64,000 bases of DNA from Arthrobacter oryzae (lineage in GTDB: Bacteria; Actinomycetota; Actinomycetes; Actinomycetales; Micrococcaceae), in contig NZ_JAUSSM010000007.1 of the NCBI RefSeq assembly GCF_030812315.1, positions 1-64,000 of the forward strand, given 5' to 3'. The notes under the pieces were generated by a model, which was not told where the DNA came from, ran no database searches, and was given only the letters and a program-made list of their open reading frames with translations. How positions within the stretch are numbered: position 1 is the first letter of the stretch; each line of letters starts with the position of its first letter. This document shows positions 30,614 to 39,291 of this stretch, in pieces. The position numbers and the translations under genes are program-made.

Positions 30614-31379
30614 CATCTCCTCATCCCGGGACCAGCGGATCATCGACGAACTGCTGGCCGACGCCGGCATGGACGACGACGGTGACCTTCGCCCCGTCCT
30701 GCTGGAACTGCGTGCCCTGGCAGCCGACAGCCCCCGTCCGTCCGCAGCGGTGGAGGCTCTGATGGCACCGGCCGCCATGTTTGCGGTCCCCACCGCGCCC
30801 GCCGCAGCCGCCAGCGCCGCAGCCACGTCCGCCATCCCCGCCGTCGACGAACTTGCCGCCCGGCGCCGTCGCAAAAGCCGACTTCCGCTCACCGCCCTCA
30901 CCGTCGCGGCTGCCCTGGCCGCCGGCGGGGCCGCCGCTGCGGCTTCGGATGAAGACTTCCGCCACACCCTGGGAAACGTCCGTCATGCCGTGACGTTCTT
31001 CGTGGGGACCATGACGCCCGGTGGCGGGGGAAAGACACCCGCGCAGCCCGCGCCGGATACCGGAGGAACGGTGCCCGGCACGCCCGCGCCTGCACCGACG
31101 TCGCCGGCCCCATCTCCTGCGGACGGCGGGTCAGTCCCCGGCGGGGGAACGCCTGCAGATCCCGCCACGCCCTCACCGGGCGCATCCGGCACCCCCGGGC
31201 TCACGCTGCCCGCAAAACCCGATCCCCGGAACCCGGGCAGCATTCCGCGGCATGGCCAGTTGCCCACCGTGAAGCCGCTTCCGTCTCCGCCGGTGAGCCC
31301 CGATCCGTCCGGGCTGGTTCCCACGCCACCCGTGGAAGTGCCGACTCCCGAACTGCCGAGTCCGCCGCCGGGGCACTAG
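30606..31379 (+). CDS. Putative membrane anti-sigma factor with Pro-rich outer tail
   Basis: A 257-residue protein coupled to the ECF sigma gene. About 95 N-terminal residues are predicted cytoplasmic (acidic start ISSSRDQRIIDELLADAGMD). One transmembrane segment follows (LPLTALTVAAALAAGGAAAA), then about 130 outer residues rich in Pro, Gly and Thr ending VPTPELPSPPPGH. No zinc-binding HXXXCXXC motif is present. The anti-sigma role is inferred from gene order and topology. Confidence 0.6.
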   Translation: MSDISSSRDQRIIDELLADAGMDDDGDLRPVLLELRALAADSPRPSAAVEALMAPAAMFAVPTAPAAAASAAATSAIPAVDELAARRRRKSRLPLTALTVAAALAAGGAAAAASDEDFRHTLGNVRHAVTFFVGTMTPGGGGKTPAQPAPDTGGTVPGTPAPAPTSPAPSPADGGSVPGGGTPADPATPSPGASGTPGLTLPAKPDPRNPGSIPRHGQLPTVKPLPSPPVSPDPSGLVPTPPVEVPTPELPSPPPGH

Positions 31380-31392
31380 CCACGCCGGGCAG

Positions 31393-31413
31393 CTCAGCCC
31401 ACGTTTGGCTGAG
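31393..31413. terminator. Short hairpin between convergent genes
   Basis: CTCAGCC and GGCTGAG flank a 7-base loop between the anti-sigma gene and the convergent lipoprotein gene. Confidence 0.35.
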
Positions 31414-31445
31414 TCCGCGCGGCGCTAGCCACCCGGAGGCCAGGG

Positions 31446-31982
31446 CTAGTAGCCGCTGGCCGCGGTCTTCACCATTTCGCCTGCCGGGCTGACCAGATAC
31501 CAGACGTCGTTCACGCCTTGCCCGGTGATATCCCCGGCGGTCTTGTCCTGGATGTAGTAGTACACGGGAAGCCCGTTGATGGTGACCTGCTTCTTACCCT
31601 CCGGCGTCGCGATGGTTCCCACTGTTCCGGTCACGCCGTCAACCGCCGGCGAGTCCGATTCCGTGAGGACCGGTGGCCAGGCGGCAATGCACGCGCCCGT
31701 GCAGGCACTGGTTCCCGAGTCCTTGACGTCCTTGGTGAAGAAATAGACGCTCATGCCGTTGGCATCCACCACGATCTGGCCGGCACCGGATGATGCCGTT
31801 TTCAGTTCCGCCGCGCCTGCGGGGACGGGGGACGACGCCGGTGCGGACGTTTCGGCAGGGGCGGAGGCCGTCGTCGTTCCCTCCGCAGTAGTTGGCGTGG
31901 ACGTTCCGGTACCGCCGCCGCAGGCTGTGAGAAGCACGGCCATTGCCACGGCAGACAGCCCTGCACCCAGTTGCTTTTTCAT
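31446..31982 (-). CDS. COG4315-type secreted-repeat lipoprotein
   Basis: A 178-residue lipoprotein; MKKQLGAGLSAVAMAVLLTAC gives the lipobox Cys21. A Ser/Thr/Ala linker (24-58) precedes two copies of the COG4315 repeat: VVDANGMSVYFFTKD with SACTGACIAAWPPVL, and VTINGLPVYYYIQDKTAGD with GQGVNDVWYLVSPAG. The Cys pair in CTGAC and the YXFXXD-like phrase are typical of this family. GGGAGCTGGAC precedes the ATG. It is divergent from a sigma/anti-sigma pair and could be its target. Function unknown; redox or metal roles have been suggested for relatives. Confidence 0.75.
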   Translation of the reverse strand: MKKQLGAGLSAVAMAVLLTACGGGTGTSTPTTAEGTTTASAPAETSAPASSPVPAGAAELKTASSGAGQIVVDANGMSVYFFTKDVKDSGTSACTGACIAAWPPVLTESDSPAVDGVTGTVGTIATPEGKKQVTINGLPVYYYIQDKTAGDITGQGVNDVWYLVSPAGEMVKTAASGY

Positions 31983-32197
31983 GTCCAGCTCCCTTGGATT
32001 CGTGCCGGCCAAAACGGTGGGTCCGGCGCTATCCGGTACGACGTACTTGGGCGGAGAATGGTTCACAGCGGCTGCTCCCTGAACCGTTTGCGCCGCCGCG
32101 GCGTCGTAATGGTGGACAGCGGGCGTTCGGCCTGCCGCAGCAGCACGAGGCAGCACACACAATGCAGGGCACCATCAGCACAGCGGGAGGGGCACGG

Positions 32198-32698
32198 ATG
32201 CCGCTCGATGAAGACGTGGTGGCAGCGATCTACCGGGAGCACGGCGCCGCCCTGCGGCGGTTTGTGCTGAGCGCCTCCCGGGATCCGCAACTGGCCGACG
32301 ATGTTGTCCAGGAGACCGTGCTCCGCGTCTGGCAACAGGCCCCGGAGATCACCGGCAGCCTGCGGAGCTACCTCTTCCGCACCGCGCGGAACATCATGAT
32401 CGACAACTACCGCAAGGCCCAGCGCCGTCCCATCGAGGCGACCGAGCGGGACGTGGCGGATCCGGCGGAAGCCAGCGAACGTGTGGACGAACTGCTCAAC
32501 CGCGTCCTGATGGAGGAAGCCCTGCTGCGGCTAAGCGCCGAACACCGGGACGTCCTGGTAGCCCTGCACTACCGCCGCTGCACTGTTACGGAAACGGCCG
32601 TGGAGCTCAACATCCCAGCGGGGACGGTGAAGTCCCGCGCGTTCTACGCGGTGCGGGCGCTGCGGACCATCCTTGACGAAATGGGGGTGCAGCGGTGA
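32198..32698 (+). CDS. ECF sigma factor (SigK/SigL-like)
   Basis: A 166-residue ECF sigma factor. Region 2 is ASRDPQLADDVVQETVLRVW, and region 4 has LHYRRCTVTETAVELNIPAG followed by TVKSRAFYAVRALR. ATG 32198 is preferred because GGGAGGGG lies 6 bases upstream; ATG 32162 is an alternative. It overlaps the anti-sigma gene by 4 bases (GTGA). Confidence 0.85.
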   Translation: MPLDEDVVAAIYREHGAALRRFVLSASRDPQLADDVVQETVLRVWQQAPEITGSLRSYLFRTARNIMIDNYRKAQRRPIEATERDVADPAEASERVDELLNRVLMEEALLRLSAEHRDVLVALHYRRCTVTETAVELNIPAGTVKSRAFYAVRALRTILDEMGVQR

Positions 32699-33459
32699 GC
32701 GGCGCGGAAATGCACAAACTGCTGGGTGCGTACCTGCTGGGCGGGCTGGAGCCGGCTGAAGCGTCTCGCTTCGAGCAGCACCTCGCCGCGTGCGCGGACT
32801 GCCGCCGGGAGTTGGACGAACTCGCCAGCCTGCCTGCGCTGCTGGACGCACTGCCCGTTGCCGACGCCGTCGCCCTCACGGGCACTGCCTCCGCGGCGCC
32901 GGCAACCCTGGGGACCGGCAGCGCAGAGGGGGACGGCACTCCCGCAACCCCCGCTGTATCCGTGGAAGCCACTTCGTTGGGGGAGGTGGCTCCCGCGGGC
33001 GACCTCGCCGGCCTGCTGGACGAGGTGGCAGTGCGGCGGCGGAAATCCCGACGGCGGTGGACGGCGTTCGTCAGCGCTGTGGCCGCCGCGTGCCTGGCGC
33101 TGGGAGTCCTGGCCGCTCCGCTGTTCAACCAGCCGCCAAAGCCGGACGCGAGCTATTCGGTGGAGGCGCCGGGCGGGCTGCAGGTCCAGCTTGCCCTGAT
33201 GCGGAAGGCGTGGGGGACCGAGGTCTCGTTCACCGGGACCAGCCTGCCCACGCAGGGAACCTTGTCCCTGTGGGTCAAGGGCCAGGACGGCACCGAGGAC
33301 CGCGCCTGCAGCTGGTCGGCGACGCCCGGCGGCCGGTCCAGGATCACTGGCGCGACGCCCACCCAGATCGGCCGGATCAGCAGCGTGGAACTGCGTAACG
33401 AGGGGCAGCAGACAGTGGCTGTCATTTCCATGGTGGACGGCACGTCCGGCGCCCATTGA
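32695..33459 (+). CDS. Zinc-finger anti-sigma factor (RskA/RslA-like)
   Basis: A 254-residue membrane anti-sigma factor. The N-terminal zinc-binding motif H29-AAC33-ADC36 defines the ZAS domain. One transmembrane segment (about 123-142, VSAVAAACLALGVLAAPLF) is followed by an outer anti-sigma-K domain (YSVEAPGGLQVQLALM through ELRNEGQQTVAVISM). It begins with GTG overlapping the sigma stop. It should hold the sigma factor at the membrane until proteolysis or redox change releases it. Confidence 0.85.
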   Translation: MSGAEMHKLLGAYLLGGLEPAEASRFEQHLAACADCRRELDELASLPALLDALPVADAVALTGTASAAPATLGTGSAEGDGTPATPAVSVEATSLGEVAPAGDLAGLLDEVAVRRRKSRRRWTAFVSAVAAACLALGVLAAPLFNQPPKPDASYSVEAPGGLQVQLALMRKAWGTEVSFTGTSLPTQGTLSLWVKGQDGTEDRACSWSATPGGRSRITGATPTQIGRISSVELRNEGQQTVAVISMVDGTSGAH

Positions 33460-33490
33460 CGCGGTCCGCACCCGGTGGGACGCTGGGCAC

Positions 33491-34675
33491 ATGGTCCGCG
33501 GCAGGACCGGGCGGTTCGCCCGGATTCAGCCCTTCGGCATCGACAGGGTGGCAGCCGCCGTCGGTGGTGATCCCGACGTGCTCCGCATGGAAAACCTGGA
33601 CACGGACATCGCGCCGCCGCCGTCGGCCATCATCGCCACCCGCGAGGCGGTGGGAAACAAAGCCGCCAACAGCTGGCTGCCCTTCATCGGGACGTTTGCC
33701 CTCCGCCAGGCGGTGGCGCACCGGCTCCGGCAGCAAACCGGGCTCTCCTACGATCCGCGCTCCGAGGTGGTGATCACCGGAGGGGCGCTGGCGGGAATGC
33801 TCAGCGTGCTCCTGGCCACCGTGGACCACGGCGACGAAGTGATACTCACTGACCCCACCTATGCGGGAATGATCAACCGGGTCCGGCTTGCCGGGGCGGT
33901 GCCGGTCTTTGTCCCGCTGATGGTTTCCGACGGGCGCTGGCGCTTGGACCCGGGGCGGCTGGCTGCAGCGGTTTCCGCCCGCACCCGCGCCATCCTGCTG
34001 ATGAGCCCGTCCATGCCCTCCGGCCACGTGTTCAACGACGCCGAATGGGGTGCCGTCCGCGACGCCTGCCAGCACGCGGACTGCTGGCTGCTGTACGACG
34101 CCGCCATGGACCGGATCCTGTTCGACGGCCTGCCGTACCGCCATCCGGCATCGTTCCCGGAGCTGGCGCACCGGACCATCACCCTGGGCGGCGTCTCCAA
34201 GAACTACCGCATGATCGGCTGGCGCGTGGGCTGGGCTGCGGGTCCGGCGGAGGTCATGGGTGACGTTGCCCTCGCCGCGATCTACAACACGGCAGTGGCC
34301 AGCGGCTTCGGCCAGGCCGGTGTCCTGGCCGCCCTCACCACAACCGACGACGGTATTGCCGGTGCCGTGCGGGAGTGGCAGTCGCGCCGGGACCTGGTTG
34401 CAAATGAACTGGCCGGCCTTCCTATCGTGATTCCCGAGGGCGGCTGGTCCCTGCTGCTGGATGCCGAGGCGCTGGGGATGCGGGCGCCGGACCTGTCCCG
34501 GCGGCTCCTCGAAGCGGGCCGGATCGCTGCGACGCCCATGACGGCGTGGGGCCAGGACGTGGCGCCGCGGTATGTGCGGCTTGTCTACGCCACGGAACCG
34601 ATGGACCGGCTGCAGGGACTCGGGGCGCGTGTCCGGGCTGCCCTTGAAGACTCCGGGCGGGTGCTCAGGCGTTAA
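33491..34675 (+). CDS. Class I/II PLP aminotransferase
   Basis: A 394-residue fold-type I aminotransferase. It contains EVVITGGALAGMLSVL, the DPTYAGMINRV substrate loop, YDAAMDRILFDG and the PLP lysine motif GGVSKNYRMIGWRVGW. Substrate not evident. It follows the anti-sigma gene by 31 bases. Its 3' end overlaps the convergent SRPBCC gene by 11 bases. Confidence 0.75.
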   Translation: MVRGRTGRFARIQPFGIDRVAAAVGGDPDVLRMENLDTDIAPPPSAIIATREAVGNKAANSWLPFIGTFALRQAVAHRLRQQTGLSYDPRSEVVITGGALAGMLSVLLATVDHGDEVILTDPTYAGMINRVRLAGAVPVFVPLMVSDGRWRLDPGRLAAAVSARTRAILLMSPSMPSGHVFNDAEWGAVRDACQHADCWLLYDAAMDRILFDGLPYRHPASFPELAHRTITLGGVSKNYRMIGWRVGWAAGPAEVMGDVALAAIYNTAVASGFGQAGVLAALTTTDDGIAGAVREWQSRRDLVANELAGLPIVIPEGGWSLLLDAEALGMRAPDLSRRLLEAGRIAATPMTAWGQDVAPRYVRLVYATEPMDRLQGLGARVRAALEDSGRVLRR

Positions 34676-35144
34676 GGGTGCGGAACTCCGCCACGAGCTG
34701 CGGGTCCTCGCATGCCCGGGCGAACGCTTCGATGCGCTTTTCGATCTCGCGGCCCAGCAGCCAGCCGCCCACCCGCTCAGCCACGGGCCGCAGCCACGCC
34801 GGCTGGCAGGAAAAGGTGTACTTCCAGACAGCGCGGGTGCCGCCGTCGGCCGGGGTGAACCGCCACCCGCCGCCAAAGTTGCCGAAGAACCACGGGCCGG
34901 ACACCATGGTCATGCCCACATTCCGGGGCGGGGCGTAGGAGACGTATTCGCTCACCATCACCAGCCCCATTTTCGAGACCGTCCGGGTGCGGACTCCCTT
35001 GCCGGCGGCCCGGGCGCCGTCCAGCCAGCCCTGCGCCGAAATGAATGGATCCCATTTCAGCCGGAACTCGCCTGTGGTCTGGGAGAACGCAAAGGCGGTC
35101 TCCGGATCGAGTCGGATGAAGCGCTCGGCGCGTACCTGGGGCAT
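34665..35144 (-). CDS. SRPBCC (START-like) family protein
   Basis: A 159-residue protein with the polyketide-cyclase/SRPBCC pattern: AERFIRLDPETAFAFSQTTG at the start, KWDPF, then a beta-rich middle (WRFTPADGGTRAVWKYTF) and a long C-terminal helix (GREIEKRIEAFARACED). Such folds bind hydrophobic ligands; the ligand is unknown. It ends a run of four minus-strand genes starting at trmB. Confidence 0.65.
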   Translation of the reverse strand: MPQVRAERFIRLDPETAFAFSQTTGEFRLKWDPFISAQGWLDGARAAGKGVRTRTVSKMGLVMVSEYVSYAPPRNVGMTMVSGPWFFGNFGGGWRFTPADGGTRAVWKYTFSCQPAWLRPVAERVGGWLLGREIEKRIEAFARACEDPQLVAEFRTLNA

Positions 35145-35176
35145 GCGTCCACCCTAGCCGGGCGGGCGCAGCCGGC

Positions 35177-36067
35177 TCACATCCTGGCCAGTTTTGCCCT
35201 TGCCATCTGGAACACGCCATAGGCAATCAGGCCGATTCCGACGGCGGCCAGCAGGTACAGTCCGAACGGTTGGTCCCGCAGGGCCTTCAGGCCGCCGTCG
35301 AGCCCGGTGGATTCCTCCGGGTGCGCCTGGACGGTGGCAACGACAATCAGCAGGCCCACCAGCAGGAGCGCAAAGCCCTTTGCGACGTAGCCCACTACCC
35401 CCAGCACACTGACGGCGGTGCGCTGCGTGCCTGGCGCAGGCAGCCTGAGGTGCTTTTCAAACGACTTCCGGATGCCGCGGATCCCGTACACGATTCCGGT
35501 GACGGCTACGGCTGCGCCGATGACGATCAGCAGCGCAACACCGCCCGGGGCCTTCATCAGGGCCACGGTGAAGTCGCTGGTGGACTGGCTGTTGTCCTTG
35601 CCGCTCCCGATGGCGAACGAGGCAAGTGTGACAGCGAAGGCGGCAAAAACCACAGCCTGCCCGGCAGCCTTGAGCTTCCGTTTGAGTTTCTCGGGCTGCG
35701 GCAGGTTGCTGTAGTCGAAAATCGCGTCGCTCGCCTGCCAGATGGCCAGGGCCACGCAGGCTGCGAAGCTGCTCCACAGCAGGATGGGACCGGCCGGCTG
35801 GCTGGCCAGCTCCTGCACAGCACCGCTGACGTCCGCCTGGCCCTGCCCGCCCATGGCCAGGCGGATGGCGATGGACCCCACCAGGAAATGAAGAAGGCCG
35901 CTTACTGCGAACCCGGCGCGGGCCATGAGCTCCATGGGCCGCGAATTGGTGACTTCCTCGGCCGTACCAGCGGCCGATCTCAGTTCTCTTTTGATTTCCG
36001 GTTCCTCGCGCAGTTCTCGTGGCCGCGGGCTGATCCCGCCCTGGGTGTTAAAGGCCAATCGTGCCAT
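35177..36067 (-). CDS. DUF1206 membrane protein
   Basis: A 296-residue protein with three related units of two transmembrane segments, each beginning with a small-residue helix (ARAGFAVSGLLHFLVGSIAI; VVGYVAKGFALLLVGLLIVV). This is the DUF1206 layout. The first 45 residues are polar. ATG 36067 is used; Met45 (MELMARAGF) is a possible shorter start. Function unknown. Confidence 0.7.
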   Translation of the reverse strand: MARLAFNTQGGISPRPRELREEPEIKRELRSAAGTAEEVTNSRPMELMARAGFAVSGLLHFLVGSIAIRLAMGGQGQADVSGAVQELASQPAGPILLWSSFAACVALAIWQASDAIFDYSNLPQPEKLKRKLKAAGQAVVFAAFAVTLASFAIGSGKDNSQSTSDFTVALMKAPGGVALLIVIGAAVAVTGIVYGIRGIRKSFEKHLRLPAPGTQRTAVSVLGVVGYVAKGFALLLVGLLIVVATVQAHPEESTGLDGGLKALRDQPFGLYLLAAVGIGLIAYGVFQMARAKLARM

Positions 36068-36176
36068 GGGAACGGGTTCGGGAACAGGTCCGTTTGCGGC
36101 AGCCCTTCAGCCAGCCTCTCCGGCGTCCCCTGCCGGCAGCGCGGCCGGAAACTGGCGACGGACGGCCTCGGGCTGG

Positions 36177-36572
36177 TTAGCCGAAAGTGAACCAGGGCCC
36201 GGCAGCGCCGGCCCACGTCCAGAGGCCGCCGGCCAGGTTGAAAGCGGTGAACCCCAGGCCGAGCAGCCCGGTAATCCGCCCGGCGCCCATCCGGTGCGAA
36301 CGCCTGATGGCCACGATTCCCGTGACCACCGAGGTCAGGACCAGTGCCGCCAGGATGCCCACCAGGACGATGAGCAGGACCCAGTACCCGCTGGTGTCCC
36401 GCAAGGGGACGTTGGCCAGGAGCGGCTCGGCGTCGGCCATGATGAACGTGGACAGACTGAACATGGCCGCAACCGGTGCCAGCACGGCGGACGCCAAGCT
36501 GGTGATGCCGGCCGCCAGCCCGCGCGAATCAGCGGATCGGCGCTGCGGGGTCGCGGGTTGTGCGGAGGCCAT
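36177..36572 (-). CDS. Small membrane protein, function unknown
   Basis: A 131-residue protein with three to four hydrophobic segments (SLASAVLAPVAAMFSLSTFI; WVLLIVLVGILAALVLTSVV; GLGFTAFNLAGGLWTW). It begins 6 bases after the trmB stop and is probably co-transcribed with it. The layout recalls DUF4190-type proteins, but the family is not certain. Confidence 0.55.
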   Translation of the reverse strand: MASAQPATPQRRSADSRGLAAGITSLASAVLAPVAAMFSLSTFIMADAEPLLANVPLRDTSGYWVLLIVLVGILAALVLTSVVTGIVAIRRSHRMGAGRITGLLGLGFTAFNLAGGLWTWAGAAGPWFTFG

Positions 36573-36578
36573 GGTGCA

Positions 36579-37571
36579 TCATAGCCGCCGGTAGCAAAGA
36601 TCGAAGATGAGGCGGCCGGCCTCGTGGGCCTTGTTTTCGAAGCTCGTCCGGATGCGCCCTTCGAACCGCGGTGCCCAGCCGCCGGTCTCATCCACGCCCT
36701 CGTTCGGCCCCGTGTGCTCGGTGCTCACCGGGGCGCGGCCCTCCTTGACGGGCGCGCCGCCCACCAGGGACTCGACGCCGGACTGCCACACCTGGGTCAG
36801 GGGACTTTCGGGGCCCCGCCGCTCGCCGTCGTGTAGGTTCACGAAGTCGGCGGAGCCGGCCATGACATCGCGGACGTGCACGGCGTAGTTGGACCAGTCA
36901 GTCGCAACGCGGAACAGGCCGCCGGGCTTGAGCGCCGTGGCAACGAGCGCGGCGAACTCGGGCTGGATCAGGCGGCGCTTGTGGTGGCGGGATTTGTGCC
37001 AGGGGTCGGGAAAAAAGACCCAGACCTCGCTGACGGATCCGGCCGGCAGCATGGTGGCCAGCACCTCCGGGGCGTTGGCCTCGACCACGCGGACGTTGCT
37101 GAGCTTGCGGCTGTTGATCTTGATCATGGTGTTGGCGAGGCCCGGGGTGTAGACCTCCACGGCCAGGAAATCCCAGTCCGGGTTCTCCTCGGCCGCGTGG
37201 CAGACGGCGTCGCCCAGGCCCGAGCCGATCTCCACGATCAGTGGCGCCGTGCGGCCAAACTCCCCTTCGGCGTCGAAAACGTAGTCCGGGTGCACCGAAG
37301 TGTTGGCGATGTGCCGCGGGACGTCGACAGCCCAGCGGTCCGAGTGCTCTTCCCAGGCCTGCTGGCGTCGCCCCTGCAGGCGGGTTCCGCGGCGCACGAA
37401 GCTGACGGGCCGGCCGCCGTAGGTTCCGAAGGAGGCTTGGCTGCCGGGGGTCACTGGGCGGCTGCCCTGTGACTGCTCCGGCGCGGCATCCCGCGACGGG
37501 GAAGACTCCGGTGCTGCATCCGGCGTCCGGGCGTGCGTCGGTTCGGGGGTTTCTGGGGATTCACTCATCAT
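36579..37571 (-). CDS. trmB: tRNA (guanine46-N7)-methyltransferase
   Basis: A 330-residue SAM-dependent methyltransferase. The SAM site is LIVEIGSGLGD, and the TrmB signature is VWVFFPDPWHKSRHHKRRLI. It methylates G46 in the tRNA variable loop. About 70 N-terminal residues are Pro/Thr/Glu-rich and not part of the catalytic fold. Starts at 37571 and 37568 are both possible. A 63-bp inverted repeat lies just upstream, between it and a divergent transporter gene. Confidence 0.9.
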   Translation of the reverse strand: MMSESPETPEPTHARTPDAAPESSPSRDAAPEQSQGSRPVTPGSQASFGTYGGRPVSFVRRGTRLQGRRQQAWEEHSDRWAVDVPRHIANTSVHPDYVFDAEGEFGRTAPLIVEIGSGLGDAVCHAAEENPDWDFLAVEVYTPGLANTMIKINSRKLSNVRVVEANAPEVLATMLPAGSVSEVWVFFPDPWHKSRHHKRRLIQPEFAALVATALKPGGLFRVATDWSNYAVHVRDVMAGSADFVNLHDGERRGPESPLTQVWQSGVESLVGGAPVKEGRAPVSTEHTGPNEGVDETGGWAPRFEGRIRTSFENKAHEAGRLIFDLCYRRL

Positions 37572-37584
37572 TTCCAGAATAGTT

Positions 37585-37647
37585 GAGTTTTTGTCCAGAT
37601 AACGCGGGGTGGGAGCGCTCCAACCCGCGTTATCTGGACAAAAACTC
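37585..37647. repeat. 63-bp inverted repeat with perfect 24-base arms
   Basis: Arms at 37585-37608 and 37624-37647 are exact complements (each outer part GAGTTTTTGTCCAGATAAC) around a 15-base centre that includes GGAGCGCTCC. It fills most of the 92-base gap between the divergent trmB and MFS genes and is AT-rich compared with its surroundings. It could be an operator, a dispersed palindromic element, or a cruciform-forming spacer. No T-run follows the right arm, so a simple terminator is unlikely. Confidence 0.9.
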
Positions 37648-37663
37648 CTGCGAGAATGGGCCG

Positions 37664-39001
37664 GTGACCGAAGCCAACAACGCAGCCGCGGACGCTACCG
37701 CGAAGACCACCGCGAACACTGCCCCGAAAACAACCTCACCCGGCGGCGTCCGGAGTGGCACATCCGGCGTGCTGGTGGATGCCGAAGTCGATGAGCTGCC
37801 CGCTGCGGAGCCCACCCGCGTCAGCGGACGCCGGGGGCTGATCTACCTCGGCGTGTGCCTGGTGCTGATCGGGCTCAACCTGCGGACGGTGTTCTCCAGT
37901 TTCGCGGCTGTGCTGCCGGAAATACGGTCCGACGCCGGGCTGCCGGGCTGGGCGGTGGTGGTCCTCACCACCGCGCCGGTGACCCTGCTCGGGGTATTCG
38001 CACCACTGGCGCCGGTGCTCGCCCGGCGCTTCGGCGCCGAACGCGTGCTGCTGGGGGCCATGGCTGTGCTTACCGCGGGTCTTTTGCTCCGCCCGGTCGA
38101 GCTGCCCGGCGCCGGCCACCTGCCCGCGCTGCTCGCCGGAACCGCTGCGTGCGGCGCCGCCATTGCCCTCTGCAACGTGCTGCTGCCGGGGCTGGTGAAG
38201 CGCGACTTCCCGCACCGGCTGGGGCTGATGGGCGGGCTGTACACCACCGCCATCTGCGCCTCGGCGGCCCTGGGTGCCGGATTCACCTACCCGGTTTTCG
38301 CCGCGTCGGGGGAGTGGACAGTGGCGCTCTGGTTCTGGGCGCTGCCCGCCGCCGTCGTACTTTTCCTGTTCCTTCCGCTGGCCCTCAGGCAGCGGCACCC
38401 GCGGCACCAGGCCGTGGCCGGCGGCGTCAACGTGTGGCGCTCGGCGGTCGCCTGGCAGGTGACCATCTTCATGGTGCTGCAGGCCATGATGTCGTTCAGC
38501 GTGTTCGCCTGGCTGGCGCCCATCCTGCGGGAGCGCGGAGTGGACGGCGGAACGGCCGGGCTGATCGTCTCCGCGTCCATCGTGCTGCAGATGCTGGGTT
38601 CCCTGTTCGCGCCGGCTCTGGCCGCGAGGTTCCGTGACCAGCGGGCGATCAACACGGTGGTGGCCCTGATGACCGGCGGCGGGTTCGCGCTGAGCATTTT
38701 CGGGCCGCTCGACTTCGTCTGGGTGTGGACCGGGCTACTGGGCCTCGGGCAGGGCAGCCTGACCGCGGTGGCGCTGACCATGATCATGCTGCGGACCCGG
38801 GACGGGCACGCGGCAGCACACCTGTCCGGCATGATGCAGGGCGTGGGCTACGGCCTCGGCTCCACGGGAACGCTCATGGTGGGGCAGCTGTACCAGGCCA
38901 CGGGATCCTTTGCCGCAGCCGGCGTGCTGTTCCTCGTGGTGGGGGCACTCGCCGCAGTGTTCGGGTACCGGGCCGGACGGAACCGTTTCATCGGCGGTTG
39001 A
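37664..39001 (+). CDS. CynX/NimT-type MFS transporter
   Basis: A 445-residue protein from GTG 37664 with twelve predicted transmembrane segments. The opening GLIYLGVCLVLIGLNLRTVF and PEIRSDAGLPGWAVVVLTTA match the cyanate/nitroimidazole (CynX/NimT) branch of the major facilitator family. The frame is open further upstream through the inverted repeat, which is unlikely to be coding. The first 45 residues are polar and cytoplasmic. Substrate unknown. Confidence 0.75.
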   Translation: MTEANNAAADATAKTTANTAPKTTSPGGVRSGTSGVLVDAEVDELPAAEPTRVSGRRGLIYLGVCLVLIGLNLRTVFSSFAAVLPEIRSDAGLPGWAVVVLTTAPVTLLGVFAPLAPVLARRFGAERVLLGAMAVLTAGLLLRPVELPGAGHLPALLAGTAACGAAIALCNVLLPGLVKRDFPHRLGLMGGLYTTAICASAALGAGFTYPVFAASGEWTVALWFWALPAAVVLFLFLPLALRQRHPRHQAVAGGVNVWRSAVAWQVTIFMVLQAMMSFSVFAWLAPILRERGVDGGTAGLIVSASIVLQMLGSLFAPALAARFRDQRAINTVVALMTGGGFALSIFGPLDFVWVWTGLLGLGQGSLTAVALTMIMLRTRDGHAAAHLSGMMQGVGYGLGSTGTLMVGQLYQATGSFAAAGVLFLVVGALAAVFGYRAGRNRFIGG

Positions 39002-39003
39002 TG

Positions 39004-39172
39004 TTCGACGGCGGGCAGCCCACCTACGCGGCCGCACTCTCGCACTTCGTTTCCGCCCTGGAGGACGGGCGGCACCTACGCCCTCGCTGGATGACGGCCC
39101 AAGGCTCAGGCCATCGCCGAGGCAACCACCCGTTCCCTGCACAGCGGACGGACCGAAAAAGTCGAGTACTGA
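39004..39172 (+). pseudogene. Remnant of a Gfo/Idh/MocA-type dehydrogenase C-terminus
   Basis: One frame reads QPTYAAALSHFVSALEDGRH, then a one-base shift is needed to continue as AQAIAEATTRSLHSGRTEKV with a stop at 39170-39172. These phrases match the C-terminal end of Gfo/Idh/MocA oxidoreductases. Nothing of the N-terminal NAD domain remains; the preceding MFS stop abuts the fragment. Confidence 0.55.
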
Positions 39173-39200
39173 GCGCTGACCGGGCGGCGCCACGCCAGGG

Positions 39201-39250
39201 AAACACCAGAGGCGCCTGCCGGGAAGTTCCGGCGGGCGCCTCTGGTGTTT
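39201..39250. terminator. Strong bidirectional terminator
   Basis: AAACACCAGAGGCGCC (39201-39216) pairs with its complement at 39235-39250; the stem extends inward to about 22 bp around a GAAGTT loop. The A- and T-rich outer ends suit termination in both directions between the MFS/pseudogene unit and the convergent binding-protein gene. Confidence 0.8.
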
Positions 39251-39291
39251 GGTGCACTTGTTCAGCTCTTGGGCGTCAGTCCTTGGCTGAG

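Noticed and set aside
37585..37647. Inverted repeat as an ordinary terminator
   Set aside because: It lies at the 5' ends of two divergent genes and has no T-run after either arm.
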